Origin: a virus
Strand: one strand, 5' to 3'
IMG/VR virus record: IMGVR_UViG_3300025585_000151
Coordinates: 1-25,445 of that record
DNA length: 25,445 nucleotides
A program made the translations under genes and the position numbers. The notes under the pieces were generated by a model, which was given only the letters and a program-made list of their open reading frames with translations, had not been told where the DNA came from and did no database searches. Shown one piece after another: positions 7,040-13,861 of the stretch; the stretch's first letter is position 1; every line of letters begins with the position of its first letter.

Positions 7040-7185
7040 TTCACATTGAACTGACTCAGGAGCAGGCCAACCAACTGCTCCAGCTCATCGAAATCGCCAT
7101 CAAAGCCGGTGGATATGCCAACGCGAAGGTTGGAGTCCCGCTGGCCGACATCATCATCGCAGCAGCCCAACCTAAGCCCGAATGA
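7036..7185 (+). CDS. 49-residue small helical protein
   Basis: ATG at 7036 overlaps the previous stop (ATGA), and its own stop overlaps the next start in the same way, so it is a link in a coupled chain. The product begins MIHIELTQEQANQLLQLIEI, continues AIKAGGYANAKVGVPLADIIIAA and ends in a short Pro/Lys tail. It reads as an amphipathic helix hairpin without membrane segment. This type of E-x-A-x-x-L-L-x-L-I-x-x-A-I-K-A-G-G small protein occurs in phage lysis/fibre regions, from memory. Function unknown. Confidence 0.65.
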   Translation: MIHIELTQEQANQLLQLIEIAIKAGGYANAKVGVPLADIIIAAAQPKPE

Positions 7186-7361
7186 AGAACTGGAAAACAA
7201 CCGCTGGCGGCGTTGCCGTCCTGCTCGCCGCTCTCTCGGTCGGCATCAAGCAGATCATCGCAGGTGACATCGCCAACGCCATCGCCGCCATCACGGCTGG
7301 CGCCGGTGCCATGTTCACGGCGTTGAAGGCTCAGGACGCGAGCAAGGAGGACCAGAAGTGA
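7182..7361 (+). CDS. 59-residue membrane-active small protein (holin-like candidate)
   Basis: ATG at 7182, with ATGA overlap before and GTGA overlap after. The N-terminus MKNWKTTAGG is followed by two hydrophobic Ala/Ile/Gly-rich segments at about residues 9-27 and 30-47, then a charged tail (ASKEDQK). Two short hydrophobic helices separated by a GD turn and a charged tail are the layout of small class II holin-like proteins and of similar small membrane proteins common in phages. No experimental family can be named. It opens a run of three membrane proteins followed by a lipoprotein, which together look like a lysis cassette. Confidence 0.65.
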   Translation: MKNWKTTAGGVAVLLAALSVGIKQIIAGDIANAIAAITAGAGAMFTALKAQDASKEDQK

Positions 7362-7639
7362 AGGACACGCTACGAGAGCTTGGCATCAACATTGGCCTAC
7401 TCGTAGCAGGCTTCGCAGGGAGCTTGGTGATGATGAAGAAGGACGGTCACAAAGACTGGTTCACCACCATCACCTCGCTCCTCGCAGGCACTCTGTCGGC
7501 CAACTACCTCACACCAGTAGTGGTCGATCTCGTGAACATCGGCAACAGCAACACCCAGTACGCTGCCGCGTTCATCATGGGATTCCTAGGTTTGCACGGA
7601 GTTGAATACATACTCAGCAGATTCGGACCAAAACCATGA
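7358..7639 (+). CDS. Membrane protein, holin-like candidate
   Basis: 93 residues. The GTG start at 7358 overlaps the previous TGA, and its stop overlaps the next ATG (ATGA). Hydrophobic stretches lie at about residues 10-26 (INIGLLVAGFAGSLVMM), 38-60 and 69-86, with a charged loop MKKDGHKDWFTT between the first two. The loop KDW-x-T-T-x-x-S-L-L-A-G-T-L-x-A-N-Y-L-T-P is a pattern I have seen in small phage membrane proteins near lysis genes. A holin forms the membrane lesion that times lysis; this call rests on size, topology and context, not on a proven family. Confidence 0.65.
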   Translation: MKDTLRELGINIGLLVAGFAGSLVMMKKDGHKDWFTTITSLLAGTLSANYLTPVVVDLVNIGNSNTQYAAAFIMGFLGLHGVEYILSRFGPKP

Positions 7640-7992
7640 ACCCACTCACAGTGGTCAATGTCATCGCCAGCGGAATCCTCACCGCTGGCGTTTCTGCTTT
7701 CATGATCCTCCTCTATCGGTCAGACGGAGTGGTCAAACGATGGCCGCTGACAGGAAGCATCATGCTACGCGCATCACTCACGGCAACAGCCGCAGGCGCA
7801 CTCTTCAACTGCCTGACCGCATCGACCCCTCCACTATCGGAAATCATCCTCAACTGCGGACTCGCAGGAATCTTCTCGTGGGCAGTCTACTTCCACACCA
7901 AACTCATCCATGGACCCGCTTCTAAGCATCAGTCAGGGCCTCATGAAGGCCGCGCTCGACAAGATCCTCGAACAGAAAGACCAAACCCTTGA
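7636..7992 (+). CDS. Membrane protein with three hydrophobic segments
   Basis: 118 residues starting MNPLTVVNVI, coupled to the previous gene (ATGA). Hydrophobic segments lie at about residues 5-25, 43-60 and 70-88, with a basic loop YRSDGVVKRWPLTGS between the first two. After about residue 92 the protein turns into a polar Pro/His/Arg tail with codon use that looks poor, because that stretch is also read in another frame by the gene at 7910. The real functional part is probably the first 90 residues. Its TGA overlaps the TTG start of the lipoprotein gene at 7989. Likely part of the lysis cassette as a holin or antiholin component; unproven. Confidence 0.6.
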   Translation: MNPLTVVNVIASGILTAGVSAFMILLYRSDGVVKRWPLTGSIMLRASLTATAAGALFNCLTASTPPLSEIILNCGLAGIFSWAVYFHTKLIHGPASKHQSGPHEGRARQDPRTERPNP

Positions 7993-8110
7993 AGACGGAC
8001 AAACGGACAAAACCCTCACTGCTCGCCTCCTTGCTCGCGTTGATGCTGCCGGGTTGCAGCCCGACAAGAGTGGTGATGGTTCCACCAGGTCAACCCGTCC
8101 GACTGGCTGA
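7910..8110 (+). CDS. Possible overlapping small ORF (MDPLLSIS...)
   Basis: 66 residues, in the third frame across the 3' end of the membrane-protein gene (about 83 bases) and the 5' part of the lipoprotein gene (about 122 bases). The first 27 codons look genuine: MDPLLSISQGLMKAALDKIL is a good amphipathic helix, and short proteins starting M-[DN]-P-L-L-[AS]-I occur in phage lysis regions. The second half (RVDAAGLQPDKSGDG...) looks like a shadow of the lipoprotein frame. If real, it shares DNA in three frames with its neighbours near 7989-7992. It has no membrane segment and no signal peptide. Confidence 0.4.
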   Translation: MDPLLSISQGLMKAALDKILEQKDQTLEDGQTDKTLTARLLARVDAAGLQPDKSGDGSTRSTRPTG

Positions 8111-8219
8111 GAACGTCAAAGCCCACGTCTGGGCCAAAGACGCCGAAGGGAAGGTCATCCGAAGCCGAAACCGCGTGACAATCAGCGAGGGTTGGTACGC
8201 ACTACCTCCAAGAGAATAG
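7989..8219 (+). CDS. Small lipoprotein, candidate outer-membrane lysis protein
   Basis: 76 residues from a TTG start at 7989 (TTGA overlap with the preceding stop). Basic N-terminus (KTDKRTKPS), a hydrophobic core LLASLLALMLP and a lipobox-like LPGC with Cys at about residue 23 indicate a lipoprotein signal peptide. The mature part reads SPTRVVMVPPGQPVRLAE..., then AHVWAKDAEGKVI and SEGWYALPP, a pattern I recall from short phage lipoproteins. Size, lipobox and position after holin-like genes fit an o-spanin-type or other envelope protein, which would imply a Gram-negative host. It is not Pro-rich like classic Rz1 and no clear inner-membrane partner (Rz) is seen, so the spanin reading is tentative. 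Confidence 0.65.
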   Translation: MKTDKRTKPSLLASLLALMLPGCSPTRVVMVPPGQPVRLAENVKAHVWAKDAEGKVIRSRNRVTISEGWYALPPRE

Positions 8220-8220
8220 T

Positions 8221-9561
8221 ATGGGAACTCCACTCACCGGAAGCTCCGTAGCATCCACCTACACCGCGCTCCTCAAGACCACCGACAACGCTGTCCTGAG
8301 CGGTTCCCTGAGAACCATCAGCGACGGCGGTGGCAACGATTCCGCGCTCCAGCTCTCGACCGCAGGAGTGGCCAGCACCGGCACCCTCGCGGTCACCGGG
8401 GCGACCAATCTCTCAACGCTCACCACGAGCGGCAACGTAAGCATCGGAGGCGCACTCAGCGTCACGGGCAACCTGTCGGTTCCGGGCACCTTGTCATCCA
8501 CCGGCAACTTCTCGGTCAATACCAACAAGTTCACCGTCAATGCCACGAGCGGAAATACCACCGTCCTAGGAACCCTCGGAGTCACCGGTGCCACGTCGCT
8601 CTCAAGCCTCTCAACAAGCGGTGCTGCCACGGTCGGAACGACGCTCGGAGTGACCGGAAACTTCTCGGTCAACAGCACCCAGTTCACGGTCGCGGCAGCT
8701 ACCGGAAACACCGTCGTAGCAGGAACTCTGAACGTCACCGGAGCCAGCGTCCTCGGATCATTGTCCTCTTCCACGCTCACCGTCAGTGGACTGTCTCAAG
8801 TCGCTGAACTTGACGCTCTGAGCGACACCACAGTAGGTGGAACGCTCGGCGTTACCGGAGCAACCACGGTGACTTCGATCACGGCCAACGGAAACGCCAC
8901 TCTGAACGCCGATACCACCATCGGAAACGCCAACACCGATGTCCTGACGATCAACTCGAATAACGTCACGTTGCCAAACATCACGGCAGCCACGATCGAT
9001 TACTCGAACGACACCGTACTCATCAGGGACCAGAACGATTCCAACAAATTGAGGTCGGCCACGATGGCCCAGTTTTTTCCTCAATGCGTTCAGACCATAT
9101 TCCAAGGAATCAACAGCTACACGGCAGTCAATACTGGGTCTGGCACTCAGATTACCGATCTCAACGCTTCAATTACCCCGAGGTCTTCTTCGTCCAAAAT
9201 TTTGGTGACCATCGTTTTGAATTACTTCGCTACAAATGCTGATAGAGGAGTGTTCAGATTGACCAGAAACGGAACCGAAATTGGATCCAACTCAAATGGA
9301 TCAAGCCTGTATGGAATCGCCCCTGTTTTTCAATCAGACCAAGGTTTTACTGGAATCACAAATACGGTCATTAGTTTTTACGACACGACCCCTTCATCTG
9401 GTTCAAACACTTACGCAATCAACGTGTTTTCGGCAGGTGCTGGAGGCATAGTTTGCGGGATCAATCTAAATAGGTGCGGAGATGATGTAACCTCCGGTCC
9501 AAATAATTTCAATCGAGCCAGAACCTCCTGCACGATGACTCTTCAAGAAGTCCTCGCATGA
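8221..9561 (+). CDS. Tail fibre-like protein 2 with repeat stalk and AT-rich tip
   Basis: 446 residues. The N-terminal part (MGTPLTGSSVASTYTALLK) leads to a stalk of Gly/Thr/Ser/Val repeats at about residues 54-215 (GTLGVTGAT-type units). After a linker to about residue 285, the C-terminal ~155 residues form a different domain: SYTAVNTGSGTQITDLNASITP, SSSKILVTIVLNYF, then a FRLTRNGTEIGS strand pair and a closing TSCTMTLQEVLA. This T-x-I-T-P-x-S-x-S-S-K-I-L-V layout is common at the tips of phage appendages and probably binds the host. Base composition drops from about 60% GC in the stalk to about 38% in the tip (windows of 60 bases at 8461 and 9181), a sign of separate acquisition. Overlaps the next gene by four bases. 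Confidence 0.82.
   Translation: MGTPLTGSSVASTYTALLKTTDNAVLSGSLRTISDGGGNDSALQLSTAGVASTGTLAVTGATNLSTLTTSGNVSIGGALSVTGNLSVPGTLSSTGNFSVNTNKFTVNATSGNTTVLGTLGVTGATSLSSLSTSGAATVGTTLGVTGNFSVNSTQFTVAAATGNTVVAGTLNVTGASVLGSLSSSTLTVSGLSQVAELDALSDTTVGGTLGVTGATTVTSITANGNATLNADTTIGNANTDVLTINSNNVTLPNITAATIDYSNDTVLIRDQNDSNKLRSATMAQFFPQCVQTIFQGINSYTAVNTGSGTQITDLNASITPRSSSSKILVTIVLNYFATNADRGVFRLTRNGTEIGSNSNGSSLYGIAPVFQSDQGFTGITNTVISFYDTTPSSGSNTYAINVFSAGAGGIVCGINLNRCGDDVTSGPNNFNRARTSCTMTLQEVLA
8380..8865 (+). repeat. Coding repeats in the fibre stalk
   Basis: Imperfect repeats encode GTLxVTGA(T/S) followed by Ser/Leu/Ser-Thr strands. Copies begin at about residues 54, 117, 168 and 207, and the longer NFSVN(T/S)..FTV..A(T/S)GNT unit occurs at about 97 and 147 (50-residue spacing). 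Such repeats form a trimeric beta stalk and can change length by recombination. Confidence 0.75.
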
Positions 9562-10319
9562 AACCCTCCGAAGTAGCGCAGGCTGCCTGCGACAAACTCT
9601 CGTTCACGGACTCGGCCACCATCACGTTGGCCAACAAGTTCTGCATCCGTCGATACTCGATGATCTGGGACTCGTGCCTCTGGAACGATACCCTCGGAGT
9701 CATCTCCCGATCAGTCAGCCAAGGCAACGAACTCGTCACCCTCGACCAAACCGTCACCGCCACCTACGCCTCCGGGTCCGGGTACAACATGTTCCTCGAC
9801 TTCCCGGTCGCCGCACGGTTCACGGTCACCGGAGAAACCGATGGCATCGAGATCCCTGCCGCAGAATGGGTCTCGTTCTTCCAGCTCGATCCCAACACTT
9901 GGAACAACGTGGACTCCCGCAAGTCCACCCCCGGCAACTTCGTCAACTGGACCCGCATCATCGGGGCTTCCTACGGAGAAGCCGGCGTCCCACGCATCAA
10001 ACTCGTCCCAACACCAAACACCGATGGGACACTCTTCATCCTGGGAAAGAAGCAGTCCCAGATGCGCCAGTTCGGAGAATCCACGGCCATCTCCAACGAC
10101 AGCGACTTCGAGCTGCGCGGAGTAGAGAACGCCTTGCTGGCCTACACCGAAGGCGATCTCCTCGAATACTCACGCCAGTACGCAAAGGCGCAGGCCAAGT
10201 TCCAAGAGGGTGCCGCTCAGGTCTCCATCATGAAGGACATGGAGCGCGGCCAGCAGCAGCAGATCAGCCGCATCATTCCTGACAGCCTCTACGACTACAC
10301 CTTCCAAGACATCCTGTAA
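9558..10319 (+). CDS. Adaptor / tail-tube-A-like protein
   Basis: 253 residues coupled to the fibre gene (ATGA) and to the next gene (TAATG). It opens with a helical MKPSEVAQAACDKLSF segment, has a beta middle with repeated WxxxFQLDP and PRIKLVPTPNTDGTL elements, and ends in a long helix with LEYSRQYAKAQAKFQEGA. Proteins of this length and layout, placed directly before a 600-700-residue beta-rich hub protein, serve in podoviruses as head-to-tail adaptors (T7 gp11- or P22 gp4-like in role). The assignment is by layout and neighbours. Sequence similarity to T7 gp11 is not something I can claim by eye. Confidence 0.65.
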   Translation: MKPSEVAQAACDKLSFTDSATITLANKFCIRRYSMIWDSCLWNDTLGVISRSVSQGNELVTLDQTVTATYASGSGYNMFLDFPVAARFTVTGETDGIEIPAAEWVSFFQLDPNTWNNVDSRKSTPGNFVNWTRIIGASYGEAGVPRIKLVPTPNTDGTLFILGKKQSQMRQFGESTAISNDSDFELRGVENALLAYTEGDLLEYSRQYAKAQAKFQEGAAQVSIMKDMERGQQQQISRIIPDSLYDYTFQDIL

Positions 10320-12274
10320 TGCCGTTCCAAGCGTCAGAGACTCTCGACGACCAGTTGATCCTCGACGGGACCAACGGGTTCAGCACCGGCGTCATCTCTG
10401 CCACACGTCCAGATGCCATCCCTGCCACAAGCATGGAGTCGGCAATCAACATGGACTACGACGATTTCGGGAACATCGTCAGCCGACTTGGAACCGTCAC
10501 GCTCACAGGTAACGCGATCGTCTCCAACTGGGAAGACATCGTGGACAACTGGAACGCGCTTACCTCCAGCTTCGGCTCAAACCTCCCGGTAAACGCTAGC
10601 GTCTTCTCAGGCTTCTACTTCGACACCTCGGCATCCGAACGCCTCGTCATAGCGGTCAACGATACATCGACCAAGACGCTCTACTACGGATCGCCGGGAA
10701 CCTCTTACGCACAGATCTCAAGCTCGACGATCGATCCGTCGGCCAACTTTGTCTACTTCGCGCAGCTCAACGAGAAGCTGTTCTACGCAGACGGCTACAG
10801 CAGCCTTCGGTACATCACCTCCACAAACGTCAATTCATCGATAACAGCCGGCAAGATCAGCCGCATCGATGTCATCAACCAAGGAAGCGGTCATTCATCA
10901 ATCCCGACCATCACGATCTCGGCTCCTCCAAGCGGTGTGACCGCAACCGCGGAAGCAAGGATCGGCGGCGACGGAGCAATCCTTTCCATCGTCATCACAA
11001 ACCCAGGCAGCGGTTACACAACAGCTCCAACAGTATCGATCTCGCCGGCCAATCAATCCCACGCGGTCGCTTTCGTTTCGCTCTCTGCTCCATCCAAGCC
11101 GATCTACCTGACGACGCACACCAATCGGCTCTGGTGCGTGTCGAATGACACAGCGATCACTCCAGACACCCTCTACTTCTCCGACATCCTCGATGGCGAA
11201 GTCTGGGATCCCCTCGGATCAATCCGCGTCGGCGGCGACGGCGATCCCATCAAAGGACTCTACTCGTGGTTCGGGTACAAGCTCCTCGTCTTCAAGGAGA
11301 GATCCATCTGGACGGTCGATTCCGATCCGACACAAGACCCAGCCGATTGGCAGGTCACACTCGTCAGCGGAAACATCGGATGCTCCTCTCACCGATCCAT
11401 CGCAGCCGTCGGTGCCGATGTCTTCTTCCTCTCCCGTGACGGCATCCGGTCCATGGCCCAGATCCAAGCCGGCACACAGACCAGCGTCGGCCTCGCGCTC
11501 TCGTCGCCCATCAACGACCTGATCAGCCGGATCAACAAGACCAAGCTCGATCTGTGTGATGGCGTCTTCTGGAACAACCGCTACCTGCTGGCCGTTCCGT
11601 TCGTCACCGAGGATCCCTACATCCTGGGGACGGAAAACGAGTATTCACTGCTCACCGAGAACTCGATCGACATCTCGCTCGAAGGCGCACTCAACGAGAA
11701 CAACGCGGTCATCGTCTACCACTCGCTGGCCCGCTCTTGGCTTGGTTACTGGGACAACTGGATCGTCAACGACTTCATCCCGACTTCGTTCTCCAACTTC
11801 GGTCCCGTCCTCATGTTCGCCGGCGACATCATCTCGGTGTCGGCAGCATCCGGTCAGGTCTGGTCCTTCAACGACTACCTGCCCAACACCCGGCTCTCAC
11901 CCGTCGCTGCGTCCGCATACCTCGACGGCGGTGCCACCTACGAGTCGAGCGTCATCACCAAGGCGTACAACCTCAACGAGCCGATCCCCGACAAGATCGG
12001 GTACAGCGTCCAGCTCGCGTTCGACAATCCGTACACCACGCAGAATGTTCCGGTGAGCGTCTCCTACGCCAAGGACATGAGCGGGACCTTCTCGACCATC
12101 GATCCAGCCCTGAACATCACGGCTTCGCAGAAGTTCCTCAAAGCCTACAACCTGATCAGCAAAGGCCGCTGGAACACCATCCAGTTCAAGGTGAACACCA
12201 ACTCGGGCGGAAGACTTTGCCTACAGTCCACGATCTTGTCTGGGTTCGTTGATTCCGTTCGCCCACAACAGTGA
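10319..12274 (+). CDS. Tail hub / stabilisation protein (tail-tube-B-like)
   Basis: 651 residues, start ATG at 10319 sharing a base with the previous stop. Repeated short beta motifs ending in aromatic turns (NEKLFYADG, NRLWCVSND, YKLLVFKERSIW, NRYLLAVPF, SWLGYWDNW) suggest a beta-propeller, the fold of nozzle/hub proteins such as P22 gp10 and T7 gp12. An inserted module at about residues 180-245 contains the paired motifs VINQGSGHSSIPTITIS and ITNPGSGYTTAPTVSIS, a repeat found in many phage structural proteins. It closes the tail and holds DNA. The order adaptor-hub-GNAT-ejection proteins agrees with T7-like gene order. Overlaps the next gene by four bases (GTGA). Confidence 0.75.
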   Translation: MPFQASETLDDQLILDGTNGFSTGVISATRPDAIPATSMESAINMDYDDFGNIVSRLGTVTLTGNAIVSNWEDIVDNWNALTSSFGSNLPVNASVFSGFYFDTSASERLVIAVNDTSTKTLYYGSPGTSYAQISSSTIDPSANFVYFAQLNEKLFYADGYSSLRYITSTNVNSSITAGKISRIDVINQGSGHSSIPTITISAPPSGVTATAEARIGGDGAILSIVITNPGSGYTTAPTVSISPANQSHAVAFVSLSAPSKPIYLTTHTNRLWCVSNDTAITPDTLYFSDILDGEVWDPLGSIRVGGDGDPIKGLYSWFGYKLLVFKERSIWTVDSDPTQDPADWQVTLVSGNIGCSSHRSIAAVGADVFFLSRDGIRSMAQIQAGTQTSVGLALSSPINDLISRINKTKLDLCDGVFWNNRYLLAVPFVTEDPYILGTENEYSLLTENSIDISLEGALNENNAVIVYHSLARSWLGYWDNWIVNDFIPTSFSNFGPVLMFAGDIISVSAASGQVWSFNDYLPNTRLSPVAASAYLDGGATYESSVITKAYNLNEPIPDKIGYSVQLAFDNPYTTQNVPVSVSYAKDMSGTFSTIDPALNITASQKFLKAYNLISKGRWNTIQFKVNTNSGGRLCLQSTILSGFVDSVRPQQ

Positions 12275-12711
12275 ACGCTCATCCCACAATCATCTCGGCG
12301 GCCAAGCTGCTGAAGGAGAAGTGGCCCACTTGTTCCACATGGAACAATGACGAGTTGCTCAACTGGATCGGCATCTTCAATGCCAAGCGACAGATCGGCA
12401 TCGTCATGGATGGCGACGAATGCGTTGGCGTAGGGGCCGTCCGATTCATCAACTCCATCGAGGAATCCAAGGACATCTACAACGATGATCCGAACGGTCA
12501 CATCGCTTGGATCGAGGTGGTTGTGACCAGCAAGCCGATGGCGGTCCAGACACTCTGGCTGGCCATGAAAGCGCGGTGTTCCGCCAGCGTCACCAAGATG
12601 GGAGGAACCAACGTCCACACGGGCGTTTCGCGTTTGTACGATTTCGAGAGGTACTTCAAACTGTTGATGAACGATAGGATTTGCTATGGGAGGAACATAC
12701 AGGGCACCTGA
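12271..12711 (+). CDS. GNAT-like small protein of the tail region
   Basis: 146 residues from a GTG start overlapping the hub stop. An N-terminal helix and W-x-[ND]-[DE]-ELLNWI part is followed by IGIVMDGDECVGVGAVRF, a HIAWIEVVVTSKPMAVQTLWLAMKARC segment and SRLYDFERYFKLLM. The alternation of beta strands with a helix after the VVVTSKP strand resembles the GNAT acetyltransferase fold, and similar small proteins sit between hub and ejection genes in podoviruses (T7 gene 13 position). The canonical acetyl-CoA loop R/Q-x-x-G-x-G/A is not evident, so it may be a structural GNAT-like protein without acetyl transfer activity. Its end overlaps the next gene by 26 bases. Confidence 0.55.
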   Translation: MNAHPTIISAAKLLKEKWPTCSTWNNDELLNWIGIFNAKRQIGIVMDGDECVGVGAVRFINSIEESKDIYNDDPNGHIAWIEVVVTSKPMAVQTLWLAMKARCSASVTKMGGTNVHTGVSRLYDFERYFKLLMNDRICYGRNIQGT

Positions 12712-13858
12712 TTTCGCGTCGGCCAATCGAGAGGCTGTCTTGGCGCAGGCGGAAACGTTTCCGTTGCTACGCCAGATCGAAGCCGCATCTCGCATTGGAG
12801 CAAAGGTGGATGTTCCAGTCTACAAAGACGGAAAAGCCACCGGCGAGTTCAAGACCGTCGATTTCGGAGGCATCTCTGACGTTGAGCAGACGAGGGCAAT
12901 CGGGAGGGAATTGGCTGCTATGGCCCCCGAGCAGGCCCTTGCTCAGTATCAGGCGTCACAACAACGAGTATCACCGGGTGGACCAACGCTCGGTGAAGCA
13001 ACGGCGATTCAGCGCGCAAAAGAGCTTCGAGCCCTAGATCCCACCAGATACGGACTCTACGAGACCTTCCTAAAGAACATTGCTGACCGACCAATCGCAG
13101 AGGATCAGATCCAAGCTCCTCGGTACGAGCAGGTCGGCACCGCGAACATTCCTCAACCTCAGGATGTCGGTGAGGCGCAGCGGATCCGTTCCAATCTTGA
13201 GCGTCAGATCTCCGCTGGTCTGGCTCAGGCCGGAACCGCTGATCCTGCGCTCATCCGCGCTGCTCAGCAGGCTGTCCGAGCCCGTGGAACCGCTACCGGT
13301 GCCGCACTGAGCGATCCCCAAGCATTCCGTGAGGCTCGTGCCGTCAGCGAGGCCATTGCCAACGCGGACATGCAGCGCAGGGCTCAGGCCATGAGCCTGC
13401 TTCAGTCTGGCCAGACGACCAGCGATGTCGCCAATCGGCAGGCGCAGGAGTCGTTCCAGAACATCCTTGCCGCTACTGGCCAACGGAATACCGCCCAGCA
13501 GCAGACATTCGCGGGCCAGATGGCTTCACAGCAGCAGCGTCAGGGCACCCAGCAGCAGAACATCGCCAACATCCAGTCTGCTCTCGGTCTCCAGCCGATT
13601 GTCTCGCAGGCCGCTCAGCTCCCCGGACTTCAGCAGGGCGCATCTCCGTTCGCTCCTCCCCAGCTCATTCAAGGAATGCAGCAGGCGGGTCCGGGTCAGC
13701 TCGCCCAGCTTGGAACCAGCTTCGCGTTGCAGAACGCCCAGAACGCTTTCCAAGCCTCGCAGGCCGGATCTCCGTTGGCTGTGTTCGGTGCCCTGACTCA
13801 AGGCATCGGAAACCTCGGAACTGCGTATCGAGGATTCAACAGTCCTTACGGGGGTTGA
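12686..13858 (+). CDS. Putative ejection (internal virion) protein 1, Ala/Gln-rich
   Basis: 390 residues starting MGGTYRAPDF inside the previous gene. After a mixed N-terminal 100 residues it becomes very rich in Ala, Gln and Arg (QQQRQGTQQQNIANI, ARGTATGAALSDPQAF), helical, with no catalytic motif, and it ends in Gly/Pro-rich segments. Such Ala/Gln-rich proteins behind the tail hub are typical DNA-ejection proteins that leave the virion and line the channel through the envelope in podoviruses (the T7 gp14 position). The role is inferred from composition and place in the ordered series. Confidence 0.65.
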   Translation: MGGTYRAPDFASANREAVLAQAETFPLLRQIEAASRIGAKVDVPVYKDGKATGEFKTVDFGGISDVEQTRAIGRELAAMAPEQALAQYQASQQRVSPGGPTLGEATAIQRAKELRALDPTRYGLYETFLKNIADRPIAEDQIQAPRYEQVGTANIPQPQDVGEAQRIRSNLERQISAGLAQAGTADPALIRAAQQAVRARGTATGAALSDPQAFREARAVSEAIANADMQRRAQAMSLLQSGQTTSDVANRQAQESFQNILAATGQRNTAQQQTFAGQMASQQQRQGTQQQNIANIQSALGLQPIVSQAAQLPGLQQGASPFAPPQLIQGMQQAGPGQLAQLGTSFALQNAQNAFQASQAGSPLAVFGALTQGIGNLGTAYRGFNSPYGG

Positions 13859-13861
13859 TCT

